A DNA stretch of 64,000 nucleotides, from NCBI RefSeq assembly GCF_029439465.1, contig NZ_JAROAV010000052.1:1-64000 (forward strand). Reading direction: 5' to 3'. The notes beneath the pieces are model-generated. The model did not search any database. It was not told the origin of the DNA and was given only the letters and a program-made list of their open reading frames with translations. Each line of letters starts with the position of its first letter. Within the stretch, counting starts at the first letter, position 1. The translations under genes were made by a program, and so were the position numbers. Shown here one piece after another: positions 38,131-46,072 of this stretch. The stretch is from Luteipulveratus flavus (lineage in GTDB: Bacteria > Actinomycetota > Actinomycetes > Actinomycetales > Dermatophilaceae).

Positions 38131-38914
38131 GGAACGCTCCGAGCCCTCCGCGCCCGGTCCGGACCACCAGCCCTTGGACCGCGTCCTCGTCCTGCTGCCG
38201 ACGTACAACGAGCGCGAGAACCTGCCGCGGATCGTGGAGCGGGTCCGGGCGTCCGCCCCGGAGGTCGACATCCTCGTGCTGGACGACAGCTCGCCCGACG
38301 GGACGGGCGAGGTCGCCGACCGGCTCGCCGCCGCCGACCCGCAGGTGAGCGTCATGCACCGGGCCGGCAAGGAGGGCCTGGGCGCCGCGTACCTCGCCGG
38401 GTTCGCCGAGGGGCTGCAGCGCGGCTACGACGCTCTCGTCGAGATGGACGCCGACGGCTCCCACCCCGCCGAGACCTTGCCGGCGCTGCTCGCAGCCGCG
38501 GCGAGCGCCGACCTGGTGATCGGGTCGCGCTGGGTGCCCGGCGGCAGCGTCGTCAACTGGCCGTGGCACCGCGAGGCGCTCAGCCGCGGCGGCAACCTCT
38601 ACATCCGCGTACTGCTGGGCATGCCGGTCAAGGACGCGACGGCGGGGTACCGGGTCTACCGCGCCTCCGCGCTGCGCCGCATCGGCCTGGACGACGTGGT
38701 GTCCGCGGGCTACTGCTTCCAGACCGACCTGACCTGGCGGGCCGTGCGGGCCGGTCTCCGGGTGGTCGAGGTCCCCATCCGGTTCGTCGAGCGCGAGATC
38801 GGCGACTCCAAGATGGACCAGAACGTCGTCAGCGAGTCCCTCCGGCGGATCACCGGCTGGGGCGCTGAGTACCGTTGGCAGCAGCTGCGCGAGCGCGCCG
38901 GTCGGCGTCGCTGA
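38117..38914 (+). CDS. ppm1: Polyprenol monophosphomannose synthase
   Basis: This GT2 glycosyltransferase makes the mannose donor polyprenyl-phosphate-mannose from GDP-mannose for lipoglycans and protein mannosylation. The 265-residue protein shows LLPTYNERENL, LVLDDSSPDGT and the DXD-like MDADGSHP. It has no C-terminal membrane segments. The ATG lies inside the end of lnt with the ribosome site AGAAGG 7 nt upstream. In M. tuberculosis the Lnt and Ppm functions are fused in one protein (Rv2051c); here they are separate and overlapping. Confidence 0.94.
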   Translation: MTASEERSEPSAPGPDHQPLDRVLVLLPTYNERENLPRIVERVRASAPEVDILVLDDSSPDGTGEVADRLAAADPQVSVMHRAGKEGLGAAYLAGFAEGLQRGYDALVEMDADGSHPAETLPALLAAAASADLVIGSRWVPGGSVVNWPWHREALSRGGNLYIRVLLGMPVKDATAGYRVYRASALRRIGLDDVVSAGYCFQTDLTWRAVRAGLRVVEVPIRFVEREIGDSKMDQNVVSESLRRITGWGAEYRWQQLRERAGRRR

Positions 38915-38934
38915 GTGTGGCCGGAGGAGACGAC

Positions 38935-39495
38935 ATGGCGTACAGCAGCACGGGCGCACCGCACCGGCCTGTCTGGGTCCGGCTGCTGCGAGCGGCCCCC
39001 TTGCTGATCCTGCTCGTCGAGGTGGTGCTGGTCATCGTCTCGTCCAGGCTCATCGGCTGGTGGACCCTCCTGCTGCTCCTGGCGCTGTCCGTCGCCGGCG
39101 TCGCCGTGGTGTCGCGGACGAGCCGGCGGTCCTGGCGTGAGCTGCGCGAGATGCGTCGCACCGGGCGAGCCCCCGAGCGTCGCGCCGGGGACGCCGTCAT
39201 CAACCTCGTCGGGGGCGGGCTGCTGGCCCTCCCCGGGTACTTCACGGCGCTGCTCGGGCTGATCCTGCTGGTGCCGGCCAGCCACGGCCCGGTCCGCTCC
39301 CTCGCCCGCTTCCTGGCCTCGCGGGGCGCGCTGCGGGTGTCCGGCGTCCGGGTCTACGGGGGAGCCGGGCGCAGCCCGTTCGGCGACGTCGTCCCGGGCC
39401 AGGTCGAGCGCGACGAGCCGACGCGGCCGCCGTCGGGACGTCCGGACGGACCGGAGGACCCGCCGGTCATCGAGGGCCGGATCGTCGACAAGTGA
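38935..39495 (+). CDS. FxsA family membrane protein
   Basis: The 186-residue protein has membrane helices near 17-60 and 80-110, with AGDAVINLVGGGLLALPGYFTALLGLILLVP, the conserved FxsA core (split here by residues not listed). The C-terminus is a Pro-rich, disordered tail. FxsA of E. coli modulates phage exclusion, but the role in actinobacteria is unknown. The ribosome site GGAGGAG lies five bases before the ATG. It follows ppm1 by 20 nt in one operon. Confidence 0.86.
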   Translation: MAYSSTGAPHRPVWVRLLRAAPLLILLVEVVLVIVSSRLIGWWTLLLLLALSVAGVAVVSRTSRRSWRELREMRRTGRAPERRAGDAVINLVGGGLLALPGYFTALLGLILLVPASHGPVRSLARFLASRGALRVSGVRVYGGAGRSPFGDVVPGQVERDEPTRPPSGRPDGPEDPPVIEGRIVDK

Positions 39496-39500
39496 GCGAC

Positions 39501-39545
39501 ACGACAGAGCCCCTGCCGACCGTGAGTCGGCAGGGGCTCTGTCGT
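39501..39545. terminator. Bidirectional terminator between fxsA and rbpA
   Basis: A perfect 20-bp stem (39501-39520 with 39526-39545) closes a five-base loop. It starts 5 bp after the fxsA stop and ends 7 bp before the rbpA stop on the other strand, so it can stop both convergent transcripts. Confidence 0.9.
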
Positions 39546-39552
39546 CGGATGA

Positions 39553-39912
39553 TCAGGCGCTGCGCTTGCGGCGCGGCTTCTCACCGCGCGAGGCCCGCAG
39601 CAGGGCGAGTCGCTCCTCGAGCAGCTCCTCCAGCTCGGGGATGGAGCGACGCTCCAGCAGCATGTCCCAGTGGGTGCGCTGGTGCTTGGTGGGCTTGCGC
39701 TCGGGCTCGGGGCCGTCGACCAGCTTCGCCTCCAGGCCGCAGCGGCACTCCCACAGGCCGGGCACGTCGGCCTCGACCGAGAAGGGGAGCTCACTGATGT
39801 GACCCTCCGGGCAGGAGTAACGGACGATCTGGCGATCGCTGAACGACACACCCTCGTCGGACTCCAGCGACAGCGTGCTGAGGTTCGTGCCTCGAAGTGA
39901 ACGCTCTGCCAT
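39553..39912 (-). CDS. rbpA: RNA polymerase-binding protein RbpA
   Basis: RbpA binds RNA polymerase and group I/II sigma factors and helps open promoters in actinobacteria. The 119-residue protein has the N-terminal SLRGTNLSTLSLESDEGV, the Zn-ribbon-like core with Cys in YSCPEGH and CRCGLEAK, and the basic C-terminal sigma-interacting helix (THWDMLLERRSIPELEELL). MAERSLRG was chosen as start, with a GGGAGAG site 6 nt upstream. A SigR-type promoter lies about 67 nt upstream. Confidence 0.97.
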   Translation of the reverse strand: MAERSLRGTNLSTLSLESDEGVSFSDRQIVRYSCPEGHISELPFSVEADVPGLWECRCGLEAKLVDGPEPERKPTKHQRTHWDMLLERRSIPELEELLEERLALLRASRGEKPRRKRSA

Positions 39913-39978
39913 GATCATCTCTCCCAACGTCTACCGGGCCGCCCCCATCACCAGGTGCTGCGGCTTCCTATGCGGTGC

Positions 39979-40004
39979 AACGGACAAGACCCGGCCGGTG
40001 TTCC
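39979..40004 (-). promoter_or_regulatory. SigR/SigH-type promoter of rbpA
   Basis: On the minus strand GGAAC (40004-40000), an 18-bp spacer and GTT (39981-39979) match the GGAAY-N18/19-GTT consensus of the thiol-oxidative-stress sigma factor SigR of Streptomyces. In Streptomyces rbpA is a SigR target. The predicted leader before the rbpA ATG is about 60 nt. Confidence 0.6.
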
Positions 40005-40097
40005 AGCAGGTGCACGTAGGTTGTCCGGATTGAAATCTTTGAAACGTGCATCTTCAGCCTGACAATGTGATAGACGCCGTAGGCGCACGTCAAGTTG

Positions 40098-40123
40098 GCC
40101 GGTGTGATGTCTCTCACACCGGC
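40098..40123 (-). terminator. Terminator-like hairpin after the UMF1 transporter gene
   Basis: A perfect 10-bp stem (40098-40107 with 40114-40123) with a six-base loop lies 16 bp past the stop of the minus-strand transporter gene and upstream of the rbpA promoter. Confidence 0.65.
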
Positions 40124-40139
40124 GACGCGGGCGACGGCC

Positions 40140-41528
40140 TCAGACCACCCTGGAGGGTGTGTTTCCCGCCGCCCGGATGCCGGCTCGGACGTCACAGCGG
40201 GCGAGCAGCGTCCCGCCCAGGACGAAGAAGACAATGAGGGCGATGATCGACAGCCGGTAGGAGTGCGCCAGCTGGTACACCAGCCCGAACAGCAGGGTCC
40301 CGAACCAGCTCGTTCCCCGTTCCATGGCCTGGTAGAGGCTGAAGAACTCCGACTCGCGACCGCGCGGGATGAGCTGGCTGTACAGCGAGCGGGAGAGAGC
40401 CTGGGTGCCGCCCAGCACGATGCCGATACCGACCCCGAGGGCCAGCCAGGGGCCGAACCGCCCGGCCGGCAGGAAGAACGCCGCGACCACGACCAGCACC
40501 CACAGGCCCAGTCCCCAGAGGATGAGCCGCGTCGCGCCGTACGTGCGCGCGAGCCGTCCGAACAGCAGCGCGCCGCCGAACGCGACGAACTGCACGAGCA
40601 GGATGGTGATCACGAGCTGGTTGGCCGAGAATCCCAGCTCCTCCTTGCCGTACAGGCTGGCGCTGCTGATGACGGTCTGGATGCCGTCGTTGAAGAAGAG
40701 GTAGGCGACCAGGAACTGCAGCGTCTGCGGGTAGCGCCGCAGCTCACCGAAGGTGCTCCGCAGCTGGACCAGGCTGCCGCGCACGACGCCGGCCGACCGG
40801 GCCGCCGGCGTGGCGACGGTGCCGGTCAGGGAGCGCAGCCCGCGCACGGGGATGATCGTGAAGCCGGCCCACCACAGGCCTGCGCTCAGCAGGCTGATGC
40901 GCACGGCCGTGCCCTCGGACATCCCGAGCGCGTCGTGCGCGCTGAGGACGAACAGGTTGAGGGCGAGCAGGACGCCGCCGCCGAAGTACCCGAACGCCCA
41001 GCCCCGGCTGGAGACCCGGTCCCGGTCGTCGGGTGGCGCGATCCGGACCAGGAGCGCGTCGTACACCACCATCGACGCCCCGAAGCACAGGTTCGACACG
41101 ATGATCAGCACGACGCCCAGCTGCCAGCTGGTGCCCGCGATGAAGTACACCAGGCAGGCGGAGGCGGCGCCGGTCCACGCGAAGGCGCCGAGCAGGCGCG
41201 TCGGCCGCTCGGACCGGTCGGCGATGCCACCCACGAAGATCAGCACGAGGGCCGACAGCAGCGTCGACACCGTGATGGTGAACGGCGCCAGCGAGCCGGG
41301 CGCGATGCCGATCCCGAGGACGTCCAGGTTCGTCCGGCAGGTCTCGCCGTCGGCGATGCCCGGACAGGCGGCCTCTTTGGCCACCGCGGTCAGGTACGGG
41401 GCGATCAGGACCGCCGCGATCGTGGTGGCGTACGCGGAGTTCGCCCAGTCGTACCAGTACCAGCGACGCTGCAGGTACTCCCGGGACGCGGGTTCCAGGT
41501 CCTGCGCGTACGCCGTGTCGGCCTCAGT
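40140..41528 (-). CDS. UMF1-family (Atg22-like) MFS transporter
   Basis: The 462-residue membrane protein has 11-12 predicted helices. YWYDWANSAYATTI at the N-terminus and the loop GGIADRSERPTRLLG are characteristic of the UMF1/Atg22 group of vacuolar-effluxer-like MFS proteins, and FFNDGIQTVISSASLY lies in the second half. Substrates are unknown in bacteria. GTG at 41528 was chosen (CACAGT 7 nt upstream); an in-frame GTG at 41555 would fall inside the preceding terminator hairpin. Confidence 0.88.
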   Translation of the reverse strand, partial: TEADTAYAQDLEPASREYLQRRWYWYDWANSAYATTIAAVLIAPYLTAVAKEAACPGIADGETCRTNLDVLGIGIAPGSLAPFTITVSTLLSALVLIFVGGIADRSERPTRLLGAFAWTGAASACLVYFIAGTSWQLGVVLIIVSNLCFGASMVVYDALLVRIAPPDDRDRVSSRGWAFGYFGGGVLLALNLFVLSAHDALGMSEGTAVRISLLSAGLWWAGFTIIPVRGLRSLTGTVATPAARSAGVVRGSLVQLRSTFGELRRYPQTLQFLVAYLFFNDGIQTVISSASLYGKEELGFSANQLVITILLVQFVAFGGALLFGRLARTYGATRLILWGLGLWVLVVVAAFFLPAGRFGPWLALGVGIGIVLGGTQALSRSLYSQLIPRGRESEFFSLYQAMERGTSWFGTLLFGLVYQLAHSYRLSIIALIVFFVLGGTLLARCDVRAGIRAAGNTPSRVV

Positions 41529-41547
41529 CACGGACGGAACTGTGGCA

Positions 41548-41579
41548 CACGCCACCCGATCGCGTGATCGGGTGGCGTG
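41548..41579. terminator. Terminator after the flavoprotein gene
   Basis: A perfect 14-bp stem (41548-41561 with 41566-41579) with a four-base loop lies 7 bp past the stop of the minus-strand flavoprotein gene. Confidence 0.8.
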
Positions 41580-41585
41580 AACCGC

Positions 41586-43046
41586 TCAGAAGCTGAGGCC
41601 GGAGTAGAGCCGTCGCGACGGGTCGTACGTCTGACGCAGCGAGGTGAGCCGGGAGAAGTTGCCGGCGTAGTAGCGGCTCGCCGGCTGACCGGACTCCAGG
41701 TAGTTGACGTACCCACCCGCCGACCGGCCCGCCAGCATCTGGTGGGCCTGGTTGATCCAGGAGTACGCCGAGGTGTACCCGCTGGAGCTGCCGACCCCGA
41801 CGTACCACTGCACGGACGCCAGGTGGTCCCGCCAGGGGAAGGCGGTCGACGACGCCGCCGGGATGTTGAGCGCTCCGGTCAGCGGGTCGAGGATCGCCGA
41901 TCCGCGCCCACCGGCACGTGAGCGGGCCGCGACCGCGCCCAGCACCTGGCCCGCGGTCTCCGACGGCATGGTCCACAGGATGTCCGAGCCCGCGGCGAAG
42001 CCCTGCCGGGCGGAGGTCGTCCCACCGCCGAGGTACTTCACCGCGTCCAGGTAGCCCAGCTGCCGGTAGCTCGCGGCCGAGGGCGTCACGCCGATGCTGC
42101 TGATGAGGCTGCTCGCCGCCGCGCGCTCGTCACCGGCGTTGGTGACGCCGGTGATGCGCACGGAGATCGACCCGTTGCCGAGAGCATCGACGTGCACGTT
42201 CGCCCAGCGGCTGTAGTAGGCGCTGAGGCTCCACCGGGCCCATCCGGTCAGCACCTTGGTGCCGGCCGACGACGGGAACGTCAACGAGAAGATGCCCTTG
42301 CTGCCGGCGGTGTGGGTGCGGAACGTCATCGCCGTCACGAACGCCACGTTGCCCCCGCCGCCGCCCCGGACGGCCCAGAAGAGGTCGGCGTTGGACGTCG
42401 CGGACGCGCTCAGGGCCCGCCCGTCGGGAAGGACGAGGGAGACGCGCGAGAGGCGGTCGGAGGTCACTCCCCACTGCCGGGACTCGACGCCGAGGCCGCC
42501 GCCGAGGGTGAGGCCGGCGGCACCCACGGTCGGGCAGGTGCCGGTCGGGATCGTGCGCCCGCGGGCCGCGAGCGTGCTGTGGACCGTGTACAGGCCGGCG
42601 CCGGAGAAGACGAGCGCGGTCCCGTCGGAGGCGTTGTAGGACACCGAGGCGTACTGGCGGGTGTCCAGCACCATCGTGCCGTTGGCGGCCGAGGCGCCGA
42701 TGTAGGAGTGCCCACCGCTGCGCGGGGCGACCTTGAGGCCGTAACGGCCCGCGAAGACCATCGAGCGCTGGACGTCGGCCTGGCTGCGGACCTGGACGAC
42801 GGCGGCCGGTGAGGCGCCGTCGTACCGGGTGTCGAAGAGCAGCTTGGCCGAGGCGTACTGCGTGGACCCGGGCAGCAGCACTGCGCCGTCCATGGTCCGG
42901 GCGAAGGCGATCCAGTCGTCCCTCGTCGGTGCGGCGCTCAGCAGGACGCCGGGTGAGGCGTGTGCCGGTCGTGTCGTGGCCAGCGCGGCGGTTGCTCCCG
43001 CCGCGGCCGTTCCCCCCAGGAACGCTCTGCGCGTGATCGTGCTCAT
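41586..43046 (-). CDS. Tat-exported FAD-linked oxidoreductase (berberine-bridge-enzyme type)
   Basis: The 486-residue protein starts with a twin-arginine signal peptide (TRRAFLGG, then an Ala-rich stretch and AHA-S cleavage site near residue 31). The FAD domain has RSGGHSYIG with His113 and GTCPTVGAAGLTLGGG with Cys171, the two residues that attach FAD covalently in bicovalent BBE-like enzymes. The C-terminus ends RRLYSGLSF, typical of the BBE tail. It would oxidise sugars or alcohols outside the membrane. It is divergent from a VOC gene. Confidence 0.93.
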   Translation of the reverse strand: MSTITRRAFLGGTAAAGATAALATTRPAHASPGVLLSAAPTRDDWIAFARTMDGAVLLPGSTQYASAKLLFDTRYDGASPAAVVQVRSQADVQRSMVFAGRYGLKVAPRSGGHSYIGASAANGTMVLDTRQYASVSYNASDGTALVFSGAGLYTVHSTLAARGRTIPTGTCPTVGAAGLTLGGGLGVESRQWGVTSDRLSRVSLVLPDGRALSASATSNADLFWAVRGGGGGNVAFVTAMTFRTHTAGSKGIFSLTFPSSAGTKVLTGWARWSLSAYYSRWANVHVDALGNGSISVRITGVTNAGDERAAASSLISSIGVTPSAASYRQLGYLDAVKYLGGGTTSARQGFAAGSDILWTMPSETAGQVLGAVAARSRAGGRGSAILDPLTGALNIPAASSTAFPWRDHLASVQWYVGVGSSSGYTSAYSWINQAHQMLAGRSAGGYVNYLESGQPASRYYAGNFSRLTSLRQTYDPSRRLYSGLSF

Positions 43047-43119
43047 GACGTTGAGACGTCTGGGACGGCCGCCGCGTTGGCACGGGCCGGGGGCCGGGCG
43101 AGTCGCCTAGGTTCGGTCC

Positions 43120-43560
43120 ATGGAGCAGCGGATCAACTTCGTGACCCTGGCCGTGGCGGACCTGGACCGCACCCGCGCCTTCTACGTCGCGGGCCTAGGG
43201 TGGCGCAGCGTCCTCGACGAGCAGGACGTCATCATGCTGCCGATCGCCCAGGGCGTCCTCCTGTCGTTGTGGGAGAGGTCGAGCTTCGTCGCGGAGGTCG
43301 GGGAGCCGGCGGCCGGACTCGCGCCGATCACGTTGGCGCACAACGTCACTGACGATGCCGAGGTGGACCGCGTCCTCGCCGACGCGCGGGCAGCGGGTGC
43401 GTCGGAGGTGCACCCGGCGCAGCGACGGGAGTGGGGCGGTTACACCGGCTACTTCGTCGACCCGGACGGCTTCCGGTGGGAGGTGGCCCACAACCCGTCG
43501 CCGCTCGGTGACGACCTCGTGGCCGCCTCGCGCGAGTGGCTGGGGACCCGGTCCACCTGA
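43120..43560 (+). CDS. VOC (glyoxalase/bleomycin-resistance) family protein
   Basis: The 146-residue protein has two beta-alpha-beta-beta-beta modules: INFVTLAVADLDRTRAFYV at the start and GGYTGYFVDPDGFRWEVAHNP in the second half. This is the metal-binding VOC fold of glyoxalases, dioxygenases and antibiotic-binding proteins. The specific activity cannot be assigned. TAGGTT lies 6 nt before the ATG. Confidence 0.9.
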   Translation: MEQRINFVTLAVADLDRTRAFYVAGLGWRSVLDEQDVIMLPIAQGVLLSLWERSSFVAEVGEPAAGLAPITLAHNVTDDAEVDRVLADARAAGASEVHPAQRREWGGYTGYFVDPDGFRWEVAHNPSPLGDDLVAASREWLGTRST

Positions 43561-43572
43561 CCGGCCCTTGAC

Positions 43573-43610
43573 GTCGATATATCGATGTGGCACGCTTTCG
43601 GTATATCGAC
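43573..43610. promoter_or_regulatory. Dyad operator upstream of the padR-like gene
   Basis: GTCGATATA (43573-43581) and TATATCGAC (43602-43610) are exact inverted repeats separated by 20 bp; the left arm is also part of a self-complementary CGATATATCG. These AT-rich sites stand out in this GC-rich DNA. They overlap TTGACG (43568-43573), a -35-like element. Autorepression by the PadR protein encoded downstream is the simplest reading. Confidence 0.6.
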
Positions 43611-43731
43611 GACATCTCGTCCATACGGCTGGACCCATCGGTCGCAGCCGGTCACACCGCGGGACTGGACCCGTCGGCGCCGGGGAGGGCGCCGGCCCGG
43701 AGGTCGTCCCGCTCATCGAACGGAGAGACCC

Positions 43732-44367
43732 ATGCATCACCACCATCACGAGAACCCCGGACGAGGCCCCCGAGACACCGGTGGGCGCGGACGACCACGC
43801 CGAGGCGACAGCCACCGGCGAGGTCCGCACCGCGGCCGTCGTCGTGACGAGCGGGACGACCTCATGCCGGCCATGCGGATGCCACGCGGCAGCCGAGGCC
43901 CCGGTCGGGGGCGCCGCGGCGACGTACGCAACGTCGTCCTCGCCCTCCTGAGCCAGGAGCCGATGAACGGCTACCAGATCATCAAGACCGTCGCCGAGCG
44001 CACGGGCGACCTGTGGAAGCCGGGCCCGGGGTCGGTGTACCCCGCGCTCGGCCTGCTGGAGGACGAGGGTCTGATCCAGCAGGAGTCCGCCGAGGGCAGC
44101 CGCAAGACGTTCGCCCTGACCGACGCGGGACGGGAGTACGTCGCGTCCCACACCGACGAGCTCGCGGACCCCTTCGAACGGGTGACGAGCCCGCACGCGT
44201 CGTTCCTGGACGCCCGCGAGGAGATCGGCCGGCTCGCCATGGCGGTGCAGCAGGTCGTCGTCGCGGGCGACGAGAAGCAGATCGCGGCGACGCGCTCGCT
44301 GCTCGCCGACACCCGACGAGCGGTCTATCGCATCCTCGCCGAGGAGGACACCGCCTCCGACACCTGA
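43732..44367 (+). CDS. PadR family transcriptional regulator with His/Arg-rich N-terminus
   Basis: The 211-residue protein has a winged helix (about 63-140) with VVLALLSQEPMNGYQIIK and LWKPGPGSVYPALGLLEDEGLIQQE, typical of PadR, plus a C-terminal dimerisation helix. The first 60 residues are low-complexity and basic and begin with Met and five His, possibly binding metal or DNA. The ATG at 43732 lies behind GGAGAG, so the His run is part of the real protein. A dyad operator precedes it and a terminator follows. Confidence 0.9.
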   Translation: MHHHHHENPGRGPRDTGGRGRPRRGDSHRRGPHRGRRRDERDDLMPAMRMPRGSRGPGRGRRGDVRNVVLALLSQEPMNGYQIIKTVAERTGDLWKPGPGSVYPALGLLEDEGLIQQESAEGSRKTFALTDAGREYVASHTDELADPFERVTSPHASFLDAREEIGRLAMAVQQVVVAGDEKQIAATRSLLADTRRAVYRILAEEDTASDT

Positions 44368-44380
44368 CCAGCACTATCGT

Positions 44381-44411
44381 GAGCACCCGTGGCGACGCGC
44401 CACGGGTGCTC
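44381..44411 (+). terminator. Terminator after the padR-like gene
   Basis: A perfect 14-bp stem (44381-44394 with 44398-44411, three-base loop) starts 13 bp after the stop. TATCGT (44375-44380), a likely -10 for the kinase gene, abuts it, so the same sequence would lie at the 5' end of the kinase transcript. Confidence 0.75.
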
Positions 44412-44433
44412 GGCTGTGCGGGGGAGGCGGTTC

Positions 44434-46014
44434 GTGAGCGACGAGAGCGGTGCCAGGGTGGGGAGCCGGTTCGGGCCGTACGAGCTGCGTGCTCTGCTCG
44501 GACGCGGCGGCATGGGTGAGGTCTACACCGCGTACGACACCGTCAAGGACCGCACGGTCGCGGTGAAGCTGCTGCCCACCGAGCTCGCTGCCGATCCCTC
44601 GTACCAGGAGCGCTTCCGTCGGGAGGCGCGCACGGCGGCCCGCCTCCAGGAGCCGCACGTCATCCCGATCCACGACTTCGGCGCCATCGACGGAGTCCTC
44701 TACATCGACATGCGGCTGGTGCAGGGTCGCGACCTGCGCTCGGTGCTGCGCGAGGAGGGAGCCCTCGCTCCCGAGCGCGCGGTGAGCATCATCGGCCAGG
44801 TGGCCGCGGCGCTGGACGCCGCACACGCGGACGGGCTCGTCCATCGGGACGTCAAGCCCGAGAACGTCCTGCTCACCGCGGACGACTTCGCCTACCTGGC
44901 CGACTTCGGCATCGCCAGCCGCGCCGACGAGAGCAAGCTCACCGCGCACGGCAGCGCGATCGGCTCCTTCGCCTACATGGCACCGGAGCGGTTCGAGGAC
45001 GCGCCGGTCACCCCTCGGGCGGACGTCTACTCACTGGGGTGCCTGCTGTACGAGTGCCTCACCGGCCGACCGCCGTTCCCGGCCCGCACGGTGAGTGCCC
45101 AGATCAGCGCCCACCTGCACCAGCGTCCGCCGGACCTGTCCAGCGCCGTGCCCCACACGCCCGCAGCGCTCGACGGCGTCCTCCAGCGCGCGTTGGCCAA
45201 GGACCCCGCCCAGCGACCCTCGAGTGCGGGCGAGCTCGCCCGCGCGGCCCGGGACGCGCTCCGCGGGACCACGTCCCGGGCCTCCACGCCGCCGCCGCCC
45301 GCAGCCGGTCCGGCCGCTCAGGTCGCGGGTCATGGCGGCCGGCCGCCAGGAGCACGGACCGACCCGATGCCGCACGGACACGCGCCGGAGTCCGCAGCGC
45401 CGCGGACCTCACGGCCGGACCAGAGCGGACGTGTCATCCCCGTCCTGCTGAGCGTCCTGGTGCTGGTGGTGGTCGTCCTGGTGGGACTCATGGTCCGCTC
45501 GGCCCTGCAGGACGATCCGCAGAGCGCGACCGGCGGCCGGTCGTCCGCCGCGGCCTCGACGCCGTCCCCGAGCAGCGCCACGTCGCCGCCGTCAACGAGT
45601 CCGGCGACGTCCTCGACCGGCTCGTCGGCGCCCGCGAGCACCACCATCTCGACCGCGTCGAGCCCGACCTCGGTCCGCACCGGGCTGGGGCTGTCCGGTC
45701 CGGGGTACGACTACCAGGGCTGGACGACGCCCACCGAGGCGAGGTGCAACGCGACCGATCCTGCGGTGCTGGTCGCCGCGTCGGCGAGCACGCGGATCGC
45801 GATCTGCGAGACAGCCGTCGGTGACTACTACTACCGCGGCTACTCGGTCAGGAACGGCAACGGCATCGAGATCGACTTCCCCGAGCGCACCGCAGACGGA
45901 TGGACCGTCACCAACGACGGCGTGACGTACGACCTGACGCCGCAGGAGCTGTCCATCCGCGAGGGGACCAAGAGCCTGCTGCAGGAGCCGATGACCACCT
46001 ACGACGCCGGCTGA
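44434..46014 (+). CDS. Membrane-anchored eukaryotic-type serine/threonine protein kinase
   Basis: The 526-residue protein has a kinase domain (residues about 14-275) with GRGGMGEV, the ATP-binding Lys45 in VAVKLL, HRDVKPEN near 137, DFG and MAPER, all intact. A Pro-rich linker leads to a membrane helix (about 333-356), a Ser/Thr-rich stalk and a C-terminal extracytoplasmic domain of about 110 residues with a Cys pair. No PASTA repeats are seen, so the ligand is unknown. GTG at 44434 has GGGGGAGG 6 nt upstream; an upstream GTG at 44389 lies inside the hairpin. Confidence 0.92.
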   Translation: MSDESGARVGSRFGPYELRALLGRGGMGEVYTAYDTVKDRTVAVKLLPTELAADPSYQERFRREARTAARLQEPHVIPIHDFGAIDGVLYIDMRLVQGRDLRSVLREEGALAPERAVSIIGQVAAALDAAHADGLVHRDVKPENVLLTADDFAYLADFGIASRADESKLTAHGSAIGSFAYMAPERFEDAPVTPRADVYSLGCLLYECLTGRPPFPARTVSAQISAHLHQRPPDLSSAVPHTPAALDGVLQRALAKDPAQRPSSAGELARAARDALRGTTSRASTPPPPAAGPAAQVAGHGGRPPGARTDPMPHGHAPESAAPRTSRPDQSGRVIPVLLSVLVLVVVVLVGLMVRSALQDDPQSATGGRSSAAASTPSPSSATSPPSTSPATSSTGSSAPASTTISTASSPTSVRTGLGLSGPGYDYQGWTTPTEARCNATDPAVLVAASASTRIAICETAVGDYYYRGYSVRNGNGIEIDFPERTADGWTVTNDGVTYDLTPQELSIREGTKSLLQEPMTTYDAG

Positions 46015-46072
46015 CGCACCCGGTCCCGGCGATCCGAGTCGGGGAGCCGGCGACGGCGATAGCGTCGGGGGG

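Noticed and set aside
40140-41567. Long plus-strand frame opposite the UMF1 transporter
   Set aside because: It is Gln/Asp/Arg-rich shadow sequence; the opposite strand encodes a clear 12-helix transporter.
43732-43752. Met-His5 N-terminus as vector or cloning-tag contamination
   Set aside because: The codons are mixed, the flanks are native PadR-gene sequence with a good ribosome site, and a natural operator lies upstream.
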